Made by a program: the position numbers and the translations under genes. A stretch of 64,000 nucleotides of DNA. It comes from RGIG1918 sp964570895. Its GTDB lineage: Bacteria > Cyanobacteriota > Vampirovibrionia > Gastranaerophilales > Gastranaerophilaceae. The stretch covers positions 1 through 64,000 of the forward strand of contig CAZMZD010000001.1 in NCBI GenBank assembly GCA_964570895.1, read 5' to 3'. The notes under the pieces were generated by a model. That model was given only the letters and a program-made list of their open reading frames with translations. It was not told the DNA's origin and searched no databases. Below are positions 26,785-35,991 of the stretch, in pieces. Numbering within the stretch: position 1 is the first letter of the stretch; every line of letters begins with the position of its first letter.

Positions 26785-29244
26785 ATGTCTTTAAACAAGG
26801 AATATTATCCGCAGTCTTTTGAGAAAAAAAGAATGGAATTATGGGATAAAAATAAAACATACAAAACTTTGGATAATTCAGATAAACCTAAGTATTATGC
26901 TTTATCAATGTTTCCATATCCTTCAGGAAAACTCCACATGGGGCATGTCAGAAACTACACAATTACGGACGTCATAGCTCGTTTTAAAAGAATGTCCGGT
27001 TTTAATGTTTTGCACCCAATGGGCTGGGATAGTTTTGGTTTGCCTGCTGAAAACGCTGCTATTCAAAAAAAAGCTGACCCTGCAAAATGGACTGATGACA
27101 ATATCGCTTATATGAAAGGTCAGTTGAAAAGGCTCGGTCTTTCTGTGGATTGGGATAGAGAAGTTACAACATGTAAAGAAGATTATTACAGATGGACTCA
27201 ATGGATTTTCTTGCAAATGTATAAACACGGGCTTGCGTATAAAAAAATGTCCCCTGTAAATTGGTGTGAAAAATGTCAAACCGTGCTTGCAAACGAACAA
27301 GTTATTGACGGAAAATGCTGGAGATGTGACTCGACTGTCACAAAGAAAAATCTTTCTCAATGGTATTTAAAAATTACGGACTACGCTCAAAAACTTCTTG
27401 ATGACCTCGATTTGCTCAAAGGCTGGGGCGACAATGTTAAAACAATGCAAGCAAATTGGATTGGGCGCTCTGAAGGTGCAATTTTAGAATTTAAAGTTGA
27501 TGGCACAGACATTACAATCCCTGTCTACACTACAAGACCTGACACTGCGTATGGTATTACATATCTTGTTGTTGCGCCTGAATATCCCGACATTGAAAAA
27601 CTTACAACTCCTGAAAACAAAGCAGCGGTTGAAGAATATAGAGAAAATGCTCGCAAAATGTCTGAAATTGAAAGACTTTCGACAGAGCGCATAAAAACAG
27701 GGGTGTTCCTTGGAACATACATCATTAACCCGCTTACCGGCAGAAAATGCCCGATTTGGACAGCAGACTATGCGCTTGCAGATTATGGCACAGGCGCGGT
27801 TATGGCTGTTCCTGCTCATGATGACCGCGATTGGGCTTTTGCTAAAAAATATAATCAAGACATTATTCGCGTCATTGATTCTCCTGAAGCAAATCCTGAT
27901 GAATGCTGGACAGGCGAAGGCGTTTTGATTAATTCAGGCGAATGCAACGGAATTAAAAACACAGACGCTAAAAAGAAAATAATTGAAATTGCAGAACGTG
28001 ACGGTTTTGGGCATACGAAGGTTCAATTTAGGCTTCGCGATTGGTTAATTTCTCGTCAAAGATATTGGGGCGCGCCAATTCCTGTTGTATATTGCGATAA
28101 ATGTGGCGAAGTTCCTGTTCCTGAAGACCAACTTCCTGTTAAACTTCCAACAGATGTGGATTTTGGCGTTCAAGGTAAATCCCCGATTTTGACATCAAAA
28201 ACATTTTTGGATACTACTTGCCCAATTTGCGGCGGTCATGCCACTCGCGAATGTGACACAATGGACACTTTTGTTTGCTCAAGTTGGTATTATTTAAGAT
28301 ATGCTGACCCAAAAAATTCAGAAATTGCTTTTGATAAAGATAAAGTGAACAATTGGCTGCCTGTTGATCAATATGTTGGCGGGATTGAGCACGCAATTTT
28401 GCACTTATTATATTCAAGATTTTTCACAAAAGCTTTCAAAGATTTTGGCTTACTTGATTTTGATGAACCGTTTGAAAACCTCTTAACTCAAGGCATGGTG
28501 CTTAAAGATGGTTCAAAAATGTCAAAATCTAAGGGTAATACGGTAGATCCTGATGAAATATTTGAAAATTACGGGGCAGACACTGCGCGCTTGTTTATTA
28601 TTTCAGACTCGCCTCCGGCTCGCGATTTTGATTGGTCTGACGCAGGCGTTGAAGGCTGCTATAAGTTCTTAAACAGAGTTTACAGACTGTATTCTAACTA
28701 TGAAGATAAAATTAAGCTTGATTATAATATCGACCAAGCTTTCCAAGGTAAGCATGATAAGCTTATAAGGCTTACGCACATTGCAATAAAAGGCATTACA
28801 AACGATATTCAAAACGAATTCCAATTCAATACGGTTGTTTCAAAATATCGCGAATTAACTAATGCAATTTATGACTATGTGACAGATGGTGAAATAAATG
28901 ACAATGTATATAGCTTTGCGGTTTTGACATTGTTAAAATTAATTTCTCCTGTTACATGCTTTATGGCTGAAGAAATTTGGGAACAATTGGGTGCCAAAAC
29001 ATCAATTACTCAAGAAGCTTGGCCTGAATATAAAGAAGAGCTTGCGCAATTGAACGATGTTACAATTGTTGTTCAAGTTAACGGTAAAATCAGGGATAAA
29101 ATCGAAACCGCTTTGGGCGCCGATGGTGAAGCTCTGAAGGCTGAAGCTCTTAAAATGGAAAAGGTTGTTCAATTTACCGAAGGCAAAGAAATTGTTAAAG
29201 TTATTTATGTTCCAAATAAATTAATTAACATTGTTGCAAAATAA
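26785..29244 (+). CDS. leuS: leucyl-tRNA synthetase
   Basis: LeuRS charges tRNA-Leu in the cytoplasm. The class I motifs HMGH (residues 51-54, PYPSGKLHMGHVRNY) and KMSKS (about 578-582) are present, with the editing CP1 domain between (TTRPDTAYGITYLVV). The length (819 aa) is typical. An AAGGGGG stretch precedes the ATG and an extended-type -10 (TATAAT, 26749-26754) lies upstream. A short leader argues against a T-box. The gene abuts the second tail-type pair divergently. Confidence 0.97.
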   Translation: MSLNKEYYPQSFEKKRMELWDKNKTYKTLDNSDKPKYYALSMFPYPSGKLHMGHVRNYTITDVIARFKRMSGFNVLHPMGWDSFGLPAENAAIQKKADPAKWTDDNIAYMKGQLKRLGLSVDWDREVTTCKEDYYRWTQWIFLQMYKHGLAYKKMSPVNWCEKCQTVLANEQVIDGKCWRCDSTVTKKNLSQWYLKITDYAQKLLDDLDLLKGWGDNVKTMQANWIGRSEGAILEFKVDGTDITIPVYTTRPDTAYGITYLVVAPEYPDIEKLTTPENKAAVEEYRENARKMSEIERLSTERIKTGVFLGTYIINPLTGRKCPIWTADYALADYGTGAVMAVPAHDDRDWAFAKKYNQDIIRVIDSPEANPDECWTGEGVLINSGECNGIKNTDAKKKIIEIAERDGFGHTKVQFRLRDWLISRQRYWGAPIPVVYCDKCGEVPVPEDQLPVKLPTDVDFGVQGKSPILTSKTFLDTTCPICGGHATRECDTMDTFVCSSWYYLRYADPKNSEIAFDKDKVNNWLPVDQYVGGIEHAILHLLYSRFFTKAFKDFGLLDFDEPFENLLTQGMVLKDGSKMSKSKGNTVDPDEIFENYGADTARLFIISDSPPARDFDWSDAGVEGCYKFLNRVYRLYSNYEDKIKLDYNIDQAFQGKHDKLIRLTHIAIKGITNDIQNEFQFNTVVSKYRELTNAIYDYVTDGEINDNVYSFAVLTLLKLISPVTCFMAEEIWEQLGAKTSITQEAWPEYKEELAQLNDVTIVVQVNGKIRDKIETALGADGEALKAEALKMEKVVQFTEGKEIVKVIYVPNKLINIVAK

Positions 29245-29247
29245 TAT

Positions 29248-29274
29248 TTGACAGATAACTTTGTTTAGTATAAT
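29248..29274 (+). promoter_or_regulatory. rplU-rpmA-tRNA-Asp promoter and leader
   Basis: TTGACA (29248-29253), a 15-base spacer and TATAAT (29269-29274). A leader of about 65 bases follows with complementary GGTC/GACC arms around 29293-29324; it could hold an L21 autoregulatory site, but I see no clear known motif. Confidence 0.55.
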
Positions 29275-29348
29275 TTATATAAAGAAATGCACAGGTCAAT
29301 CGCTTTTAAGTGTCATAAGACCGGCGATACCAACGAAAGGAAAATAAA

Positions 29349-29696
29349 ATGTACGCAATAGTCGAAGAAGGCGGAAAACAATACAAATTTGTAGAAGGTC
29401 GTTATGTAGATATCGAACTTCTTGATGTTGAAGCTGAAAAGAAAGTTACTTTTGACAAAGTGGTTATGCTTGTTAATGGTAAAAAATCAACAGTTGGCGC
29501 ACCTTATGTTAAAAACGCAGTTGTTGAAGGTAAAGTTGTAAAACACGACAAATCAAAAAAAGTTCTTGTTTACAAACAACGTCCAAAAAAAGGTTACAGA
29601 GTAAAACAAGGTCACAGACAAGGTTTTACAAGAGTAATGATTACAAAAATTAACACTAAAGCGGGTAAAGCACCTGAAGCTGAAGGAGAGGTATAA
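29349..29696 (+). CDS. rplU: 50S ribosomal protein L21
   Basis: L21 binds 23S rRNA in the large subunit. It opens MYAIVEEGGKQYKFVEGRYV and carries the family signature RPKKGYRVKQGHRQGF near 78-93. At 115 residues it has a 10-12 residue tail (KAGKAPEAEGEV) beyond the usual end. An AAAGGA site precedes the start and rpmA begins at the next base after its stop. Confidence 0.97.
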   Translation: MYAIVEEGGKQYKFVEGRYVDIELLDVEAEKKVTFDKVVMLVNGKKSTVGAPYVKNAVVEGKVVKHDKSKKVLVYKQRPKKGYRVKQGHRQGFTRVMITKINTKAGKAPEAEGEV

Positions 29697-29951
29697 ATGG
29701 CACATAAGAAGGGTGTCGGTTCGTCAAAGAACGGTCGCGACAGTGAAAGTAAACGTTTAGGCGTAAAAAAATATGGCAACGAAAGAGTTCTTGCTGGAAA
29801 TATCCTTGTTAGACAAAAAGGTACTAAAATTCACCCTGGTGTGAATGTTGGTATGGGTTCTGACAACACATTGTTTGCAACTATCGACGGTGTGGTTAAA
29901 TTTGAAACATACAGGCGCGATAGAAAACAAGTTAGTGTTTACGCTGAATAA
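29697..29951 (+). CDS. rpmA: 50S ribosomal protein L27
   Basis: L27 reaches towards the peptidyl-transferase centre. It begins MAHKKGVGSSKNGRDSESKR. The N-terminus has no Prp-type cleavable extension of the kind found in Firmicutes, so it is the ordinary form. It is immediately downstream of rplU and 23 bases before tRNA-Asp, so all three probably share one transcript. Confidence 0.97.
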   Translation: MAHKKGVGSSKNGRDSESKRLGVKKYGNERVLAGNILVRQKGTKIHPGVNVGMGSDNTLFATIDGVVKFETYRRDRKQVSVYAE

Positions 29952-29974
29952 TTGAAAATTTAATATTATGGTAT

Positions 29975-30051
29975 GGGGGCGTAGCTCAGCTGGTTAGAGT
30001 GCTTGCCTGTCACGCAAGAGGTCGCGGGTTCGATACCCGTCGTCCCCGCCA
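29975..30051 (+). tRNA. tRNA-Asp (anticodon GTC)
   Basis: The 77-base cloverleaf has acceptor GGGGGCG pairing with CGTCCCC, anticodon stem CTTGC/GCAAG and loop CTGTCAC, giving GTC. The 3' CCA is encoded. A terminator follows at 30065. It marks the left edge of an accessory gene block. Confidence 0.97.
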
Positions 30052-30064
30052 TAATTATAAAATA

Positions 30065-30086
30065 GAGTCCTTGGGGGCTCTTTTTT
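30065..30086 (+). terminator. terminator after tRNA-Asp
   Basis: A 6-bp stem GAGTCC/GGGCTC with a TTGG loop is followed by six T. It ends the rplU-rpmA-tRNA unit. Confidence 0.85.
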
Positions 30087-30150
30087 AGTGTTCGCTTGAA
30101 TTTTGTCCTGTTTTTTTTGTAAAAAATTACCAATTTAGAATCGGTGCGGT

Positions 30151-30179
30151 TTGAATAAATGCGAAATTTAATCTATAAT
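30151..30179 (+). promoter_or_regulatory. phosphatase gene promoter (leaderless type)
   Basis: TTGAAT (30151-30156), a 17-base spacer, and TATAAT (30174-30179). The predicted start of transcription coincides with the ATG at 30186. Confidence 0.65.
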
Positions 30180-30185
30180 GTAGCA

Positions 30186-30668
30186 ATGAAAGTTGCATTT
30201 GCCTTCAGGGGAAAACCTGAAAATTACAAAAAAATTGATAACACTGTTTCTCGTTCTGCTCAGCCTAAAGAGGACGATTTTAAGTGGTTAAAGGAACAAG
30301 GCGTTACTGATGTTATTAATTTTAGAACCATGATTGTTGCGGGGCAAAATTTCGACGAGAAAAGTGTTGTAGAAAATAATGGAATGAAATATCATATTAT
30401 CCCCTCTTATACAAATGCTCCAAGCGAAGAAAATATTGGCAAATTTTTGGACATAGTTGAAAATATAAAAGAGAATAATGGCAAAGTGCACATTCATTGC
30501 AAAGCAGGCGCTGATAGAACCGGCATGTATTCTTGGATATATAAACAAAAAAATAACATTGGAACGATGAGCGCCAATAAAAACGAAATGTTGCAAATGG
30601 GGCACCATAAAGAAATATATCCTGATTTAATAAAATGGATAGAGAATTTTTTAACTAAAAAGAAATAA
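30186..30668 (+). CDS. tyrosine/dual-specificity phosphatase-like protein
   Basis: The 160-residue protein carries the cysteine-phosphatase signature HCKAGADRTG, with C105 and R111 in CX5R spacing. A general-acid candidate lies in the preceding segment (VINFRTMIV, about 43-51). The start at 30186 is chosen because a strong promoter ends six bases before it; an earlier ATG at 30159 falls inside that promoter. There is no signal peptide. Related short phosphatases act on phosphoproteins or phosphoinositides, and the substrate here is unknown. It is the first gene of the block after tRNA-Asp and is convergent with the next gene. Confidence 0.82.
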   Translation: MKVAFAFRGKPENYKKIDNTVSRSAQPKEDDFKWLKEQGVTDVINFRTMIVAGQNFDEKSVVENNGMKYHIIPSYTNAPSEENIGKFLDIVENIKENNGKVHIHCKAGADRTGMYSWIYKQKNNIGTMSANKNEMLQMGHHKEIYPDLIKWIENFLTKKK

Positions 30669-30708
30669 TTAAGCGATTGAAGTGAATTTAAGCTAGCTTA
30701 CTATATGA

Positions 30709-31995
30709 CTACTGTTCAAGTTTTGTGTTGTTATCAAATCTCTTTTTTATTTCTTTAATTGCATATTTAGCATCAATATCATCGTACTTTTCGAGCAAGG
30801 GTATGTCGTTTATTGTTCCATGTTTTTCCAAGATTTCGCAACATTCTAATTTTGTCGCAAATATCATTGAATTTTGCGAATTTTTATACATATCAAGGGT
30901 TGCTCGTGCAATTTCTGCAGATTTTTCCTTGTCTTTAATATTTTTAAAATAGCTGATTAAACTGTTTTGGGTTCTTGGAGTTCCGCTAAAATATGTTTCT
31001 TTAATTGTTGGATAATCTTCCTTGTCGGCTATTTTGGCTAAAGTAAACCCTACCAAAACTTTGTTTACGTCTGATTTTGCAATATCTAAAAGAAGGGGTA
31101 CGTCATCTTTTATGCCATATTCCCAAATCAGGTATGTTGAATCAATTGGAAAATCATCATTTGCAAACTCTCTTAGTGTTTTTCTCACGAACGGCAAATC
31201 TTTTTGTCTATGTGCGCATTCAATTACTTTTAAAAGAAGCTTTTTTGTTTGATTGTTGCCTTCTGACAATGGCTTTAATTCATCGACAATTTCAGGAAAT
31301 TCTTCTGCATAACTACCTAAAATATTATAAATTTCATTAATTCTTTCTGCTTTTTGCCCTTGTGTATAGCTGTTTCTTTGCTCTGCTGCTGTCGCATAAT
31401 TTTCAGTTTGAATATTTTTTAAATCATTGATAAGTTCTTTAATTTCTTGTCGTTTGCATAATTTATCTAGTTTTTGCGCTTCTTCAAAATTTTGAGAATA
31501 AACGAGCCTTCCATGCGTATTGTAACCTTCTCTTATGTTTTCAACATCGCTTAAATTATAACTCTTGACCAAGTATCTTGTATCTTTTTCGTTATCTCGT
31601 CTATCGGTTATTCTGTTTCCATCTTTAAATTTTTTAAATGTTACAAAATAATTCTTTTTGTTGTCAATATTAGTAAAACCTGAATGCCAATCGCATGCAC
31701 CCCATCCTCGAGGGTCGGACGTTGAGTATGCGCAATCGATTGTTTCATTCTCCATTAATGCTTCAAGTTCGCCCTCGCCAATACATCTATATAGTTGTAA
31801 ATCGTGTTCCGTGCTGAATATTTCTTCAAAAATTTCGCTTAAATTTTTGGCTTTATTGGTATTATTGTGCACTTTGTTTGTGCACTCGAAACAATCTTTT
31901 TGTATTTGCCCTCTAAAATTTATTTTTGATGCACTAGGACTGCTACAACGCGCGTAATCAATGTTTTTTGTTAGACAGATTGGCGAAATCAACAT
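30709..31995 (-). CDS. effector-like protein: N-terminal tag, ART-like segment, HEAT-like repeats
   Basis: I do not recognise this 428-residue protein as a named family. It opens with a polar leader ending in SKINFRGQ (about 24-31). Residues about 65-165 contain LYRCIGEGE, AYSTSDPRGW and RYLVKSYNLSDV, which weakly resembles the R and STS elements of ADP-ribosyltransferase-like folds. From about 240 helical repeats (LLLDIAKSDVNKVLVGFTLA and others) resemble HEAT repeats used for protein binding. An AAGGAAAC site precedes the ATG. The catalytic claim is low-confidence; the domain order fits a secreted or surface effector. Confidence 0.55.
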   Translation of the reverse strand: MLISPICLTKNIDYARCSSPSASKINFRGQIQKDCFECTNKVHNNTNKAKNLSEIFEEIFSTEHDLQLYRCIGEGELEALMENETIDCAYSTSDPRGWGACDWHSGFTNIDNKKNYFVTFKKFKDGNRITDRRDNEKDTRYLVKSYNLSDVENIREGYNTHGRLVYSQNFEEAQKLDKLCKRQEIKELINDLKNIQTENYATAAEQRNSYTQGQKAERINEIYNILGSYAEEFPEIVDELKPLSEGNNQTKKLLLKVIECAHRQKDLPFVRKTLREFANDDFPIDSTYLIWEYGIKDDVPLLLDIAKSDVNKVLVGFTLAKIADKEDYPTIKETYFSGTPRTQNSLISYFKNIKDKEKSAEIARATLDMYKNSQNSMIFATKLECCEILEKHGTINDIPLLEKYDDIDAKYAIKEIKKRFDNNTKLEQ

Positions 31996-32055
31996 TTGTT
32001 TCCTTAAAAATTTGGTTCATTTATTTTGTTCTGCACTTTTAGCATTTTTAACCCG

Positions 32056-33156
32056 CTATTCAAACGAAGCCATCCAAGAGCAAATTTTCCCATACATTTC
32101 AAGAATATCGCCCATGTTGAAGTTTTCAAAACAACCTTCTGTTCCGATTTTATCTTCATTTCCAATTGAAGCATTCATAAGTTTTTTGCAAGCTTGGAAT
32201 TTTTCTTCGTCGTTCATTTTGGAAAATTTTTCAACAAACATCACTCTGTTTTCGAGTTTTGGTTTTATTTTTTTACTCAAGCCCTCTTGGCGCGTTATGT
32301 TGCTATATTTGTAAAACGATGTTCCTTTTATGTAGTCCAATGTTTTTTCGTCGATATCATTTAGCAGAACTTTTCCTGCGCGCAGGTTTTCGACAAAAAG
32401 TGCCGCGTGGCAAATCATATCTCTTTCGTATGTATCTTCAATGCAATTTGCAATATCTATATTAAATCGCCCTGCTTTTATAAAGCTTGCGCCGTCGTAT
32501 GATATATTTTTTTGATATTTTTCTTTGTTTTTGTCTAAATTATTCTCTTTGTAGGCTTCTTCCGCTTTTTCTATTGCTGAAACCATTTGTTCGATTGTAA
32601 ACATTTCAGGAAAATGCTTCCCTGTGGTGTCCACAACTCTTTGATTCATTTTCATCCCCAAAACAGCGCGATTCATTTTTTCAGATTCAGGTGTGTCAGT
32701 GATAACGATAAGACCGTCGCAATCGCTTCCTGGGAGCGCCTTCTCTCTTGCGACTGAACAATTTGAATCGTATGCCACAAGCAAAGGTTTCATATTTTCT
32801 TCTCTGCCGAGTTCTTTAACCGATTTCAAAATTTCGTTATCAATTTTATTGGTAACTTCTTTTAAATTCGGGAACCCTGTCATCTTACCATATTCTTTCA
32901 CAAAATTATTTTTTTCGCTTTGTGAAAATCCTTCCATCGCTTTTGACTTGCCAACAATCTCTGGATTTTTAATTCTTTTGTCGGCAACCCAAATTTCTGT
33001 TGGAATATATTTCAAGCTATCCAAATATGATTTAGCTGATTGTTTGAATGAAATATTTAAAGTATCGCGCATTGGCGCTTTAGCAAAGTGACTGCCTCTT
33101 TTTTGATAGCTTGGATAATGTGCAATCTTTGTTTTTTGTATAGGTGTAATTCTCAT
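32056..33156 (-). CDS. nucleotidyltransferase-like effector candidate
   Basis: The 366-residue protein starts with a basic, disordered leader (MRITPIQKTKIAHYPSYQ) ending in LNISFKQ at about 33-39. A segment near 135-155 (NCSVAREKALPGSDCDGLIV) has the S...SDxDG pattern of the pol-beta/MNT nucleotidyltransferase fold, with the SDCD acidic pair as likely metal ligands. The rest is helical. It lies upstream of the ART-like gene on the same strand with a 60-base gap. The leader motif resembles that gene's INFRG tag, which suggests shared targeting. The family assignment is by pattern only. Confidence 0.55.
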   Translation of the reverse strand: MRITPIQKTKIAHYPSYQKRGSHFAKAPMRDTLNISFKQSAKSYLDSLKYIPTEIWVADKRIKNPEIVGKSKAMEGFSQSEKNNFVKEYGKMTGFPNLKEVTNKIDNEILKSVKELGREENMKPLLVAYDSNCSVAREKALPGSDCDGLIVITDTPESEKMNRAVLGMKMNQRVVDTTGKHFPEMFTIEQMVSAIEKAEEAYKENNLDKNKEKYQKNISYDGASFIKAGRFNIDIANCIEDTYERDMICHAALFVENLRAGKVLLNDIDEKTLDYIKGTSFYKYSNITRQEGLSKKIKPKLENRVMFVEKFSKMNDEEKFQACKKLMNASIGNEDKIGTEGCFENFNMGDILEMYGKICSWMASFE

Positions 33157-33212
33157 AATGTTTATTTAAAACATGTAAAATATAAAATTTGCGCTTTGAT
33201 GAAACTTTTAAA

Positions 33213-33710
33213 TTATTCATCCCACTCATAAGCAAGTTTTGGTCCGCCATCAAACGCAACCAAACCGCAATATCCAAAACCTTCGCGCAAAAGTATGTGT
33301 TGCATTACTTTGTTTTCACCTTGTGTATCGACACGGATTGCGCCAATTTTATTTTCTTTGCAGAAATTTTTTATTAACTCAAAAGCTAATTTTGACAAAC
33401 CTTTTCCTCTGGCGTTTTTTGAAAAAGCCATTCTGTGTACAACCGCATAGGGCCTATCTGTTTTCCATTTGCCGTCAATATTTTTATATGCAGGCTCATC
33501 GCCAATAATTATGCAGCAATAACCATAAATTTCGTTTTCTTCTGAAAACACATAACCCATTCCTGCTTTGATATCTTCTTCAATTGTGGAAAGCGTTGGA
33601 TATTCAGGATGCCACTGTACAAAACCCATAGAGCTATGGTACGCTCTTGCGTCCTCAATGCAATCGTAACACGGTTTGGCCTCATATTTTTTAGCTTTTC
33701 TTAATAACAT
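33213..33710 (-). CDS. GNAT-family acetyltransferase
   Basis: The 165-residue protein has the GNAT acetyl-CoA pyrophosphate-binding motif ARGKGLSKLAFELI (about 109-122) and a closing REGFGYCG motif B-like end. A GAGGAT site precedes the start at 33710. The substrate is not evident. It is close to the nucleotidyltransferase-like gene upstream of it in transcription and may be in the same block transcript. Confidence 0.85.
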   Translation of the reverse strand: MLLRKAKKYEAKPCYDCIEDARAYHSSMGFVQWHPEYPTLSTIEEDIKAGMGYVFSEENEIYGYCCIIIGDEPAYKNIDGKWKTDRPYAVVHRMAFSKNARGKGLSKLAFELIKNFCKENKIGAIRVDTQGENKVMQHILLREGFGYCGLVAFDGGPKLAYEWDE

Positions 33711-33779
33711 CTATCCTCTGCTTTCTTGTGTTAAGCATAGCATTTTTTCGCCCTAAATTCAAATTTTGCACTAAGCCCT

Positions 33780-35111
33780 CTATGTGTATTTATATCTTTT
33801 TCTTGTTTTAACTAAAAATCCGATAGATAGCACAAGTGCCATAATTTCTGACGCAAAAAGGGCAATCCATATTCCATCTATCCCAAAGAAAATGGGGAGT
33901 ATTAAAACATTTGCAATTTGAAATACGAAAGTTCTTGAAAAAGATATTATGGCAGATATTATTCCATTGTTAAGCGCTGTGTAGAGGGCAGATGAGTATA
34001 TGTTAAATCCCATAATTACAAATGCGAGCGCGTAAAGCTTGAAACCGTGCGCTGTCATTGCGTGCAATTCGCTATCATACCCCACAAAAATTCCTGATAA
34101 AAAGTTTGCGAAAAATTCTGCACCGCTTGTTAAAACCACTCCTAGGGTTCCAATAATCACAAGGCTTTTGGCGAATAAATTTTTCAATTGAACACTGTTT
34201 TTTGCTCCGTAATTATATGACACGATAGGCGCGCTCCCTGTTGCAAACCCTAGGTAAATTCCGGAGAAAATAAATTCAAGATACATAATAACGCCATAGG
34301 CCGCTATTCCGTTTTCCCCTGCGATTTTTAACAATTGCCATACATATAAAACATTTATTAGCGACATTGAAACGCCCGTTAGCATTTCAGAGAGCCCGTT
34401 CACGGAAACTTTTGAAATGATTTTTAAATCAACCCCTGTTTTTGTGAGTTTGAGCGAGCTTGAATTTTTGCGCGCAAAGTAGATTAATGGAATAATTCCG
34501 CCGAGAACTTGGCTGATAACTGTTGCAAGCGCTGCGCCCTTTAGCCCTAAGCCCACAGGAACAATAAAGATATAGTCTAAAATTATGTTGGCGACCCCTG
34601 CAAACAAAGTGATTTTTAAACCTAGTTCAGGTTTTCCTGCTGCAATAAATAATATTTGAAACATATTTTGAAGAACAAAAGGTGTTAAGGATAAAATCAA
34701 AATTTTTCCATAAAGCACACTATTTGCATACAAACCGCCTTCTGCGCCAAATTTTGCGACAAAAGGTTCGATTAAAAACCACCCGATAATACTAAAAAAT
34801 ATTGCAACTAAAGCTGCCACATAAACAATCATAGAAAAATATTTGTTAGCTTTTTCCTTGTCACCTTCGCCTAAGGTTTTTGCCACGATTGCACTTCCGC
34901 CTGTTCCAAACATAAAACCGAAAGAACCTAAAATCATAAGGCAAGGGAAAACCAAATTCACGGCAGCAAATTCTGTCTTTCCTACAAAATTTGAAACAAA
35001 AAACCCGTCAACAATGCTGTATATCGACGTAAAAATCAGCATTGCAATTGTTGGAATTGTGTATGCTATTAATTTTGTATAGTTAAAATTATCGGATAAT
35101 TTTATTTTCAT
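33780..35111 (-). CDS. MATE-family efflux transporter
   Basis: The protein (443 aa) has about twelve membrane segments in two similar halves, with the family features FGTGGSAIVAKTLGEGD in the first half and GSAPIVSYNYGA in the second. MATE proteins export drugs, flavins or other cationic compounds in exchange for Na+ or H+. It begins 11 bases after the nucleotidyltransferase gene, so the two are likely co-transcribed. The specificity cannot be read from sequence. Confidence 0.88.
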   Translation of the reverse strand: MKIKLSDNFNYTKLIAYTIPTIAMLIFTSIYSIVDGFFVSNFVGKTEFAAVNLVFPCLMILGSFGFMFGTGGSAIVAKTLGEGDKEKANKYFSMIVYVAALVAIFFSIIGWFLIEPFVAKFGAEGGLYANSVLYGKILILSLTPFVLQNMFQILFIAAGKPELGLKITLFAGVANIILDYIFIVPVGLGLKGAALATVISQVLGGIIPLIYFARKNSSSLKLTKTGVDLKIISKVSVNGLSEMLTGVSMSLINVLYVWQLLKIAGENGIAAYGVIMYLEFIFSGIYLGFATGSAPIVSYNYGAKNSVQLKNLFAKSLVIIGTLGVVLTSGAEFFANFLSGIFVGYDSELHAMTAHGFKLYALAFVIMGFNIYSSALYTALNNGIISAIISFSRTFVFQIANVLILPIFFGIDGIWIALFASEIMALVLSIGFLVKTRKRYKYT

Positions 35112-35121
35112 TTTGTATTCT

Positions 35122-35898
35122 TTAAGACGTTAAAATCTTCTTTAAATTTGCATAAATCTTATCCAAAGTGGTAAGAATTTCACTATGTGGTGCGGTCAGC
35201 AATTTATTAATGTTTTCTTCAAAGTCGTCGGGCAAAATTTTGCAATTATTTTTTGCGTATTGAATGAGCCTTTTTTCGCCAGAGTGTAATAGTTCATTAA
35301 CCGTAAAAATCACATCAAAATAACTTGCTAAAAACGCAGAAATTCTGTGATTTATGCTCACGATATCATCTCTTTTAACTGCTTTTTCGATTTGCTCATA
35401 ATATGAAGCAAACGGTTTTTCCTTTATTAACATCATATTTCTTTTTATGATGTTTTCTTTCAATTCTTTTGGATAAGGAGTTTTGATAGAGCTTTGTAAA
35501 TCCGTGAGCCAATTTTTAGTGTCATATATTATTTCAAAATTTTGAAGAGTGAATAAAAAAGCGGTCGTATAGCCATTTGACGAATAATGTTTTACCCAAA
35601 CATTTTTAACGATATCTTCAAACCATTTTTTATCCCAATACACAACATCGAGCTGTTTGTTTATTTTATCCGCAAAAAACTCATCGCCTGAGCCAAAATA
35701 TTCCCCGCCTATTTCAAATTTGGAAGAAAATTCTTTTATAAATTCTCGCTTGCGAAGCGGAATTTCGCACTTTGTGAAAACATAGACATCAATGTCTGAT
35801 AAGTTGTCAGATGTTTTGTTTGCACTAGAGCCGCCAATTGCTATTGCAACAACTTCAGGGTATGATTTAAGTTTTTCAATTATTTTTTCAAATACCAT
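35122..35898 (-). CDS. MNT-type nucleotidyltransferase-domain protein
   Basis: The 258-residue protein has an N-terminal nucleotidyltransferase domain with IGGSSANKTSDNLSDIDVYV, the GSxxN..SDxD pattern in which the paired aspartates bind metal. A long helical C-terminal domain follows, as in DUF4037-like proteins. The start at 35898 is chosen because TATAAT (35910-35905) ends six bases before it and the upstream ATG overlaps that hexamer. Possible roles are nucleotidylylation of an aminoglycoside or of a protein. It precedes the MATE gene and is the right-most gene of the accessory block. Confidence 0.7.
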   Translation of the reverse strand: MVFEKIIEKLKSYPEVVAIAIGGSSANKTSDNLSDIDVYVFTKCEIPLRKREFIKEFSSKFEIGGEYFGSGDEFFADKINKQLDVVYWDKKWFEDIVKNVWVKHYSSNGYTTAFLFTLQNFEIIYDTKNWLTDLQSSIKTPYPKELKENIIKRNMMLIKEKPFASYYEQIEKAVKRDDIVSINHRISAFLASYFDVIFTVNELLHSGEKRLIQYAKNNCKILPDDFEENINKLLTAPHSEILTTLDKIYANLKKILTS

Positions 35899-35930
35899 AT
35901 AAACATTATACATAAAACCCCATTTTTTAT

Positions 35931-35991
35931 TTGCTTTCAGTTGAAATTCTTGTAAAATAAGTAAATAAATTGCTTGTGCGAAATGCGCAAG
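35931..35991 (+). promoter_or_regulatory. ade promoter and leader stem-loop
   Basis: TTGCTT (35931-35936), a 16-base spacer and TAAAAT (35953-35958). The leader of about 60 bases holds a 7-bp stem CTTGTGC/GCGCAAG (35973-35991). It lacks the conserved loops and length of a purine riboswitch. Confidence 0.5.

Noticed and set aside
29975..35898. Integration site formed by the tRNA-Asp 3' end
   Set aside because: No second copy of the tRNA 3' end was seen near the right edge of the block, and there is no integrase.
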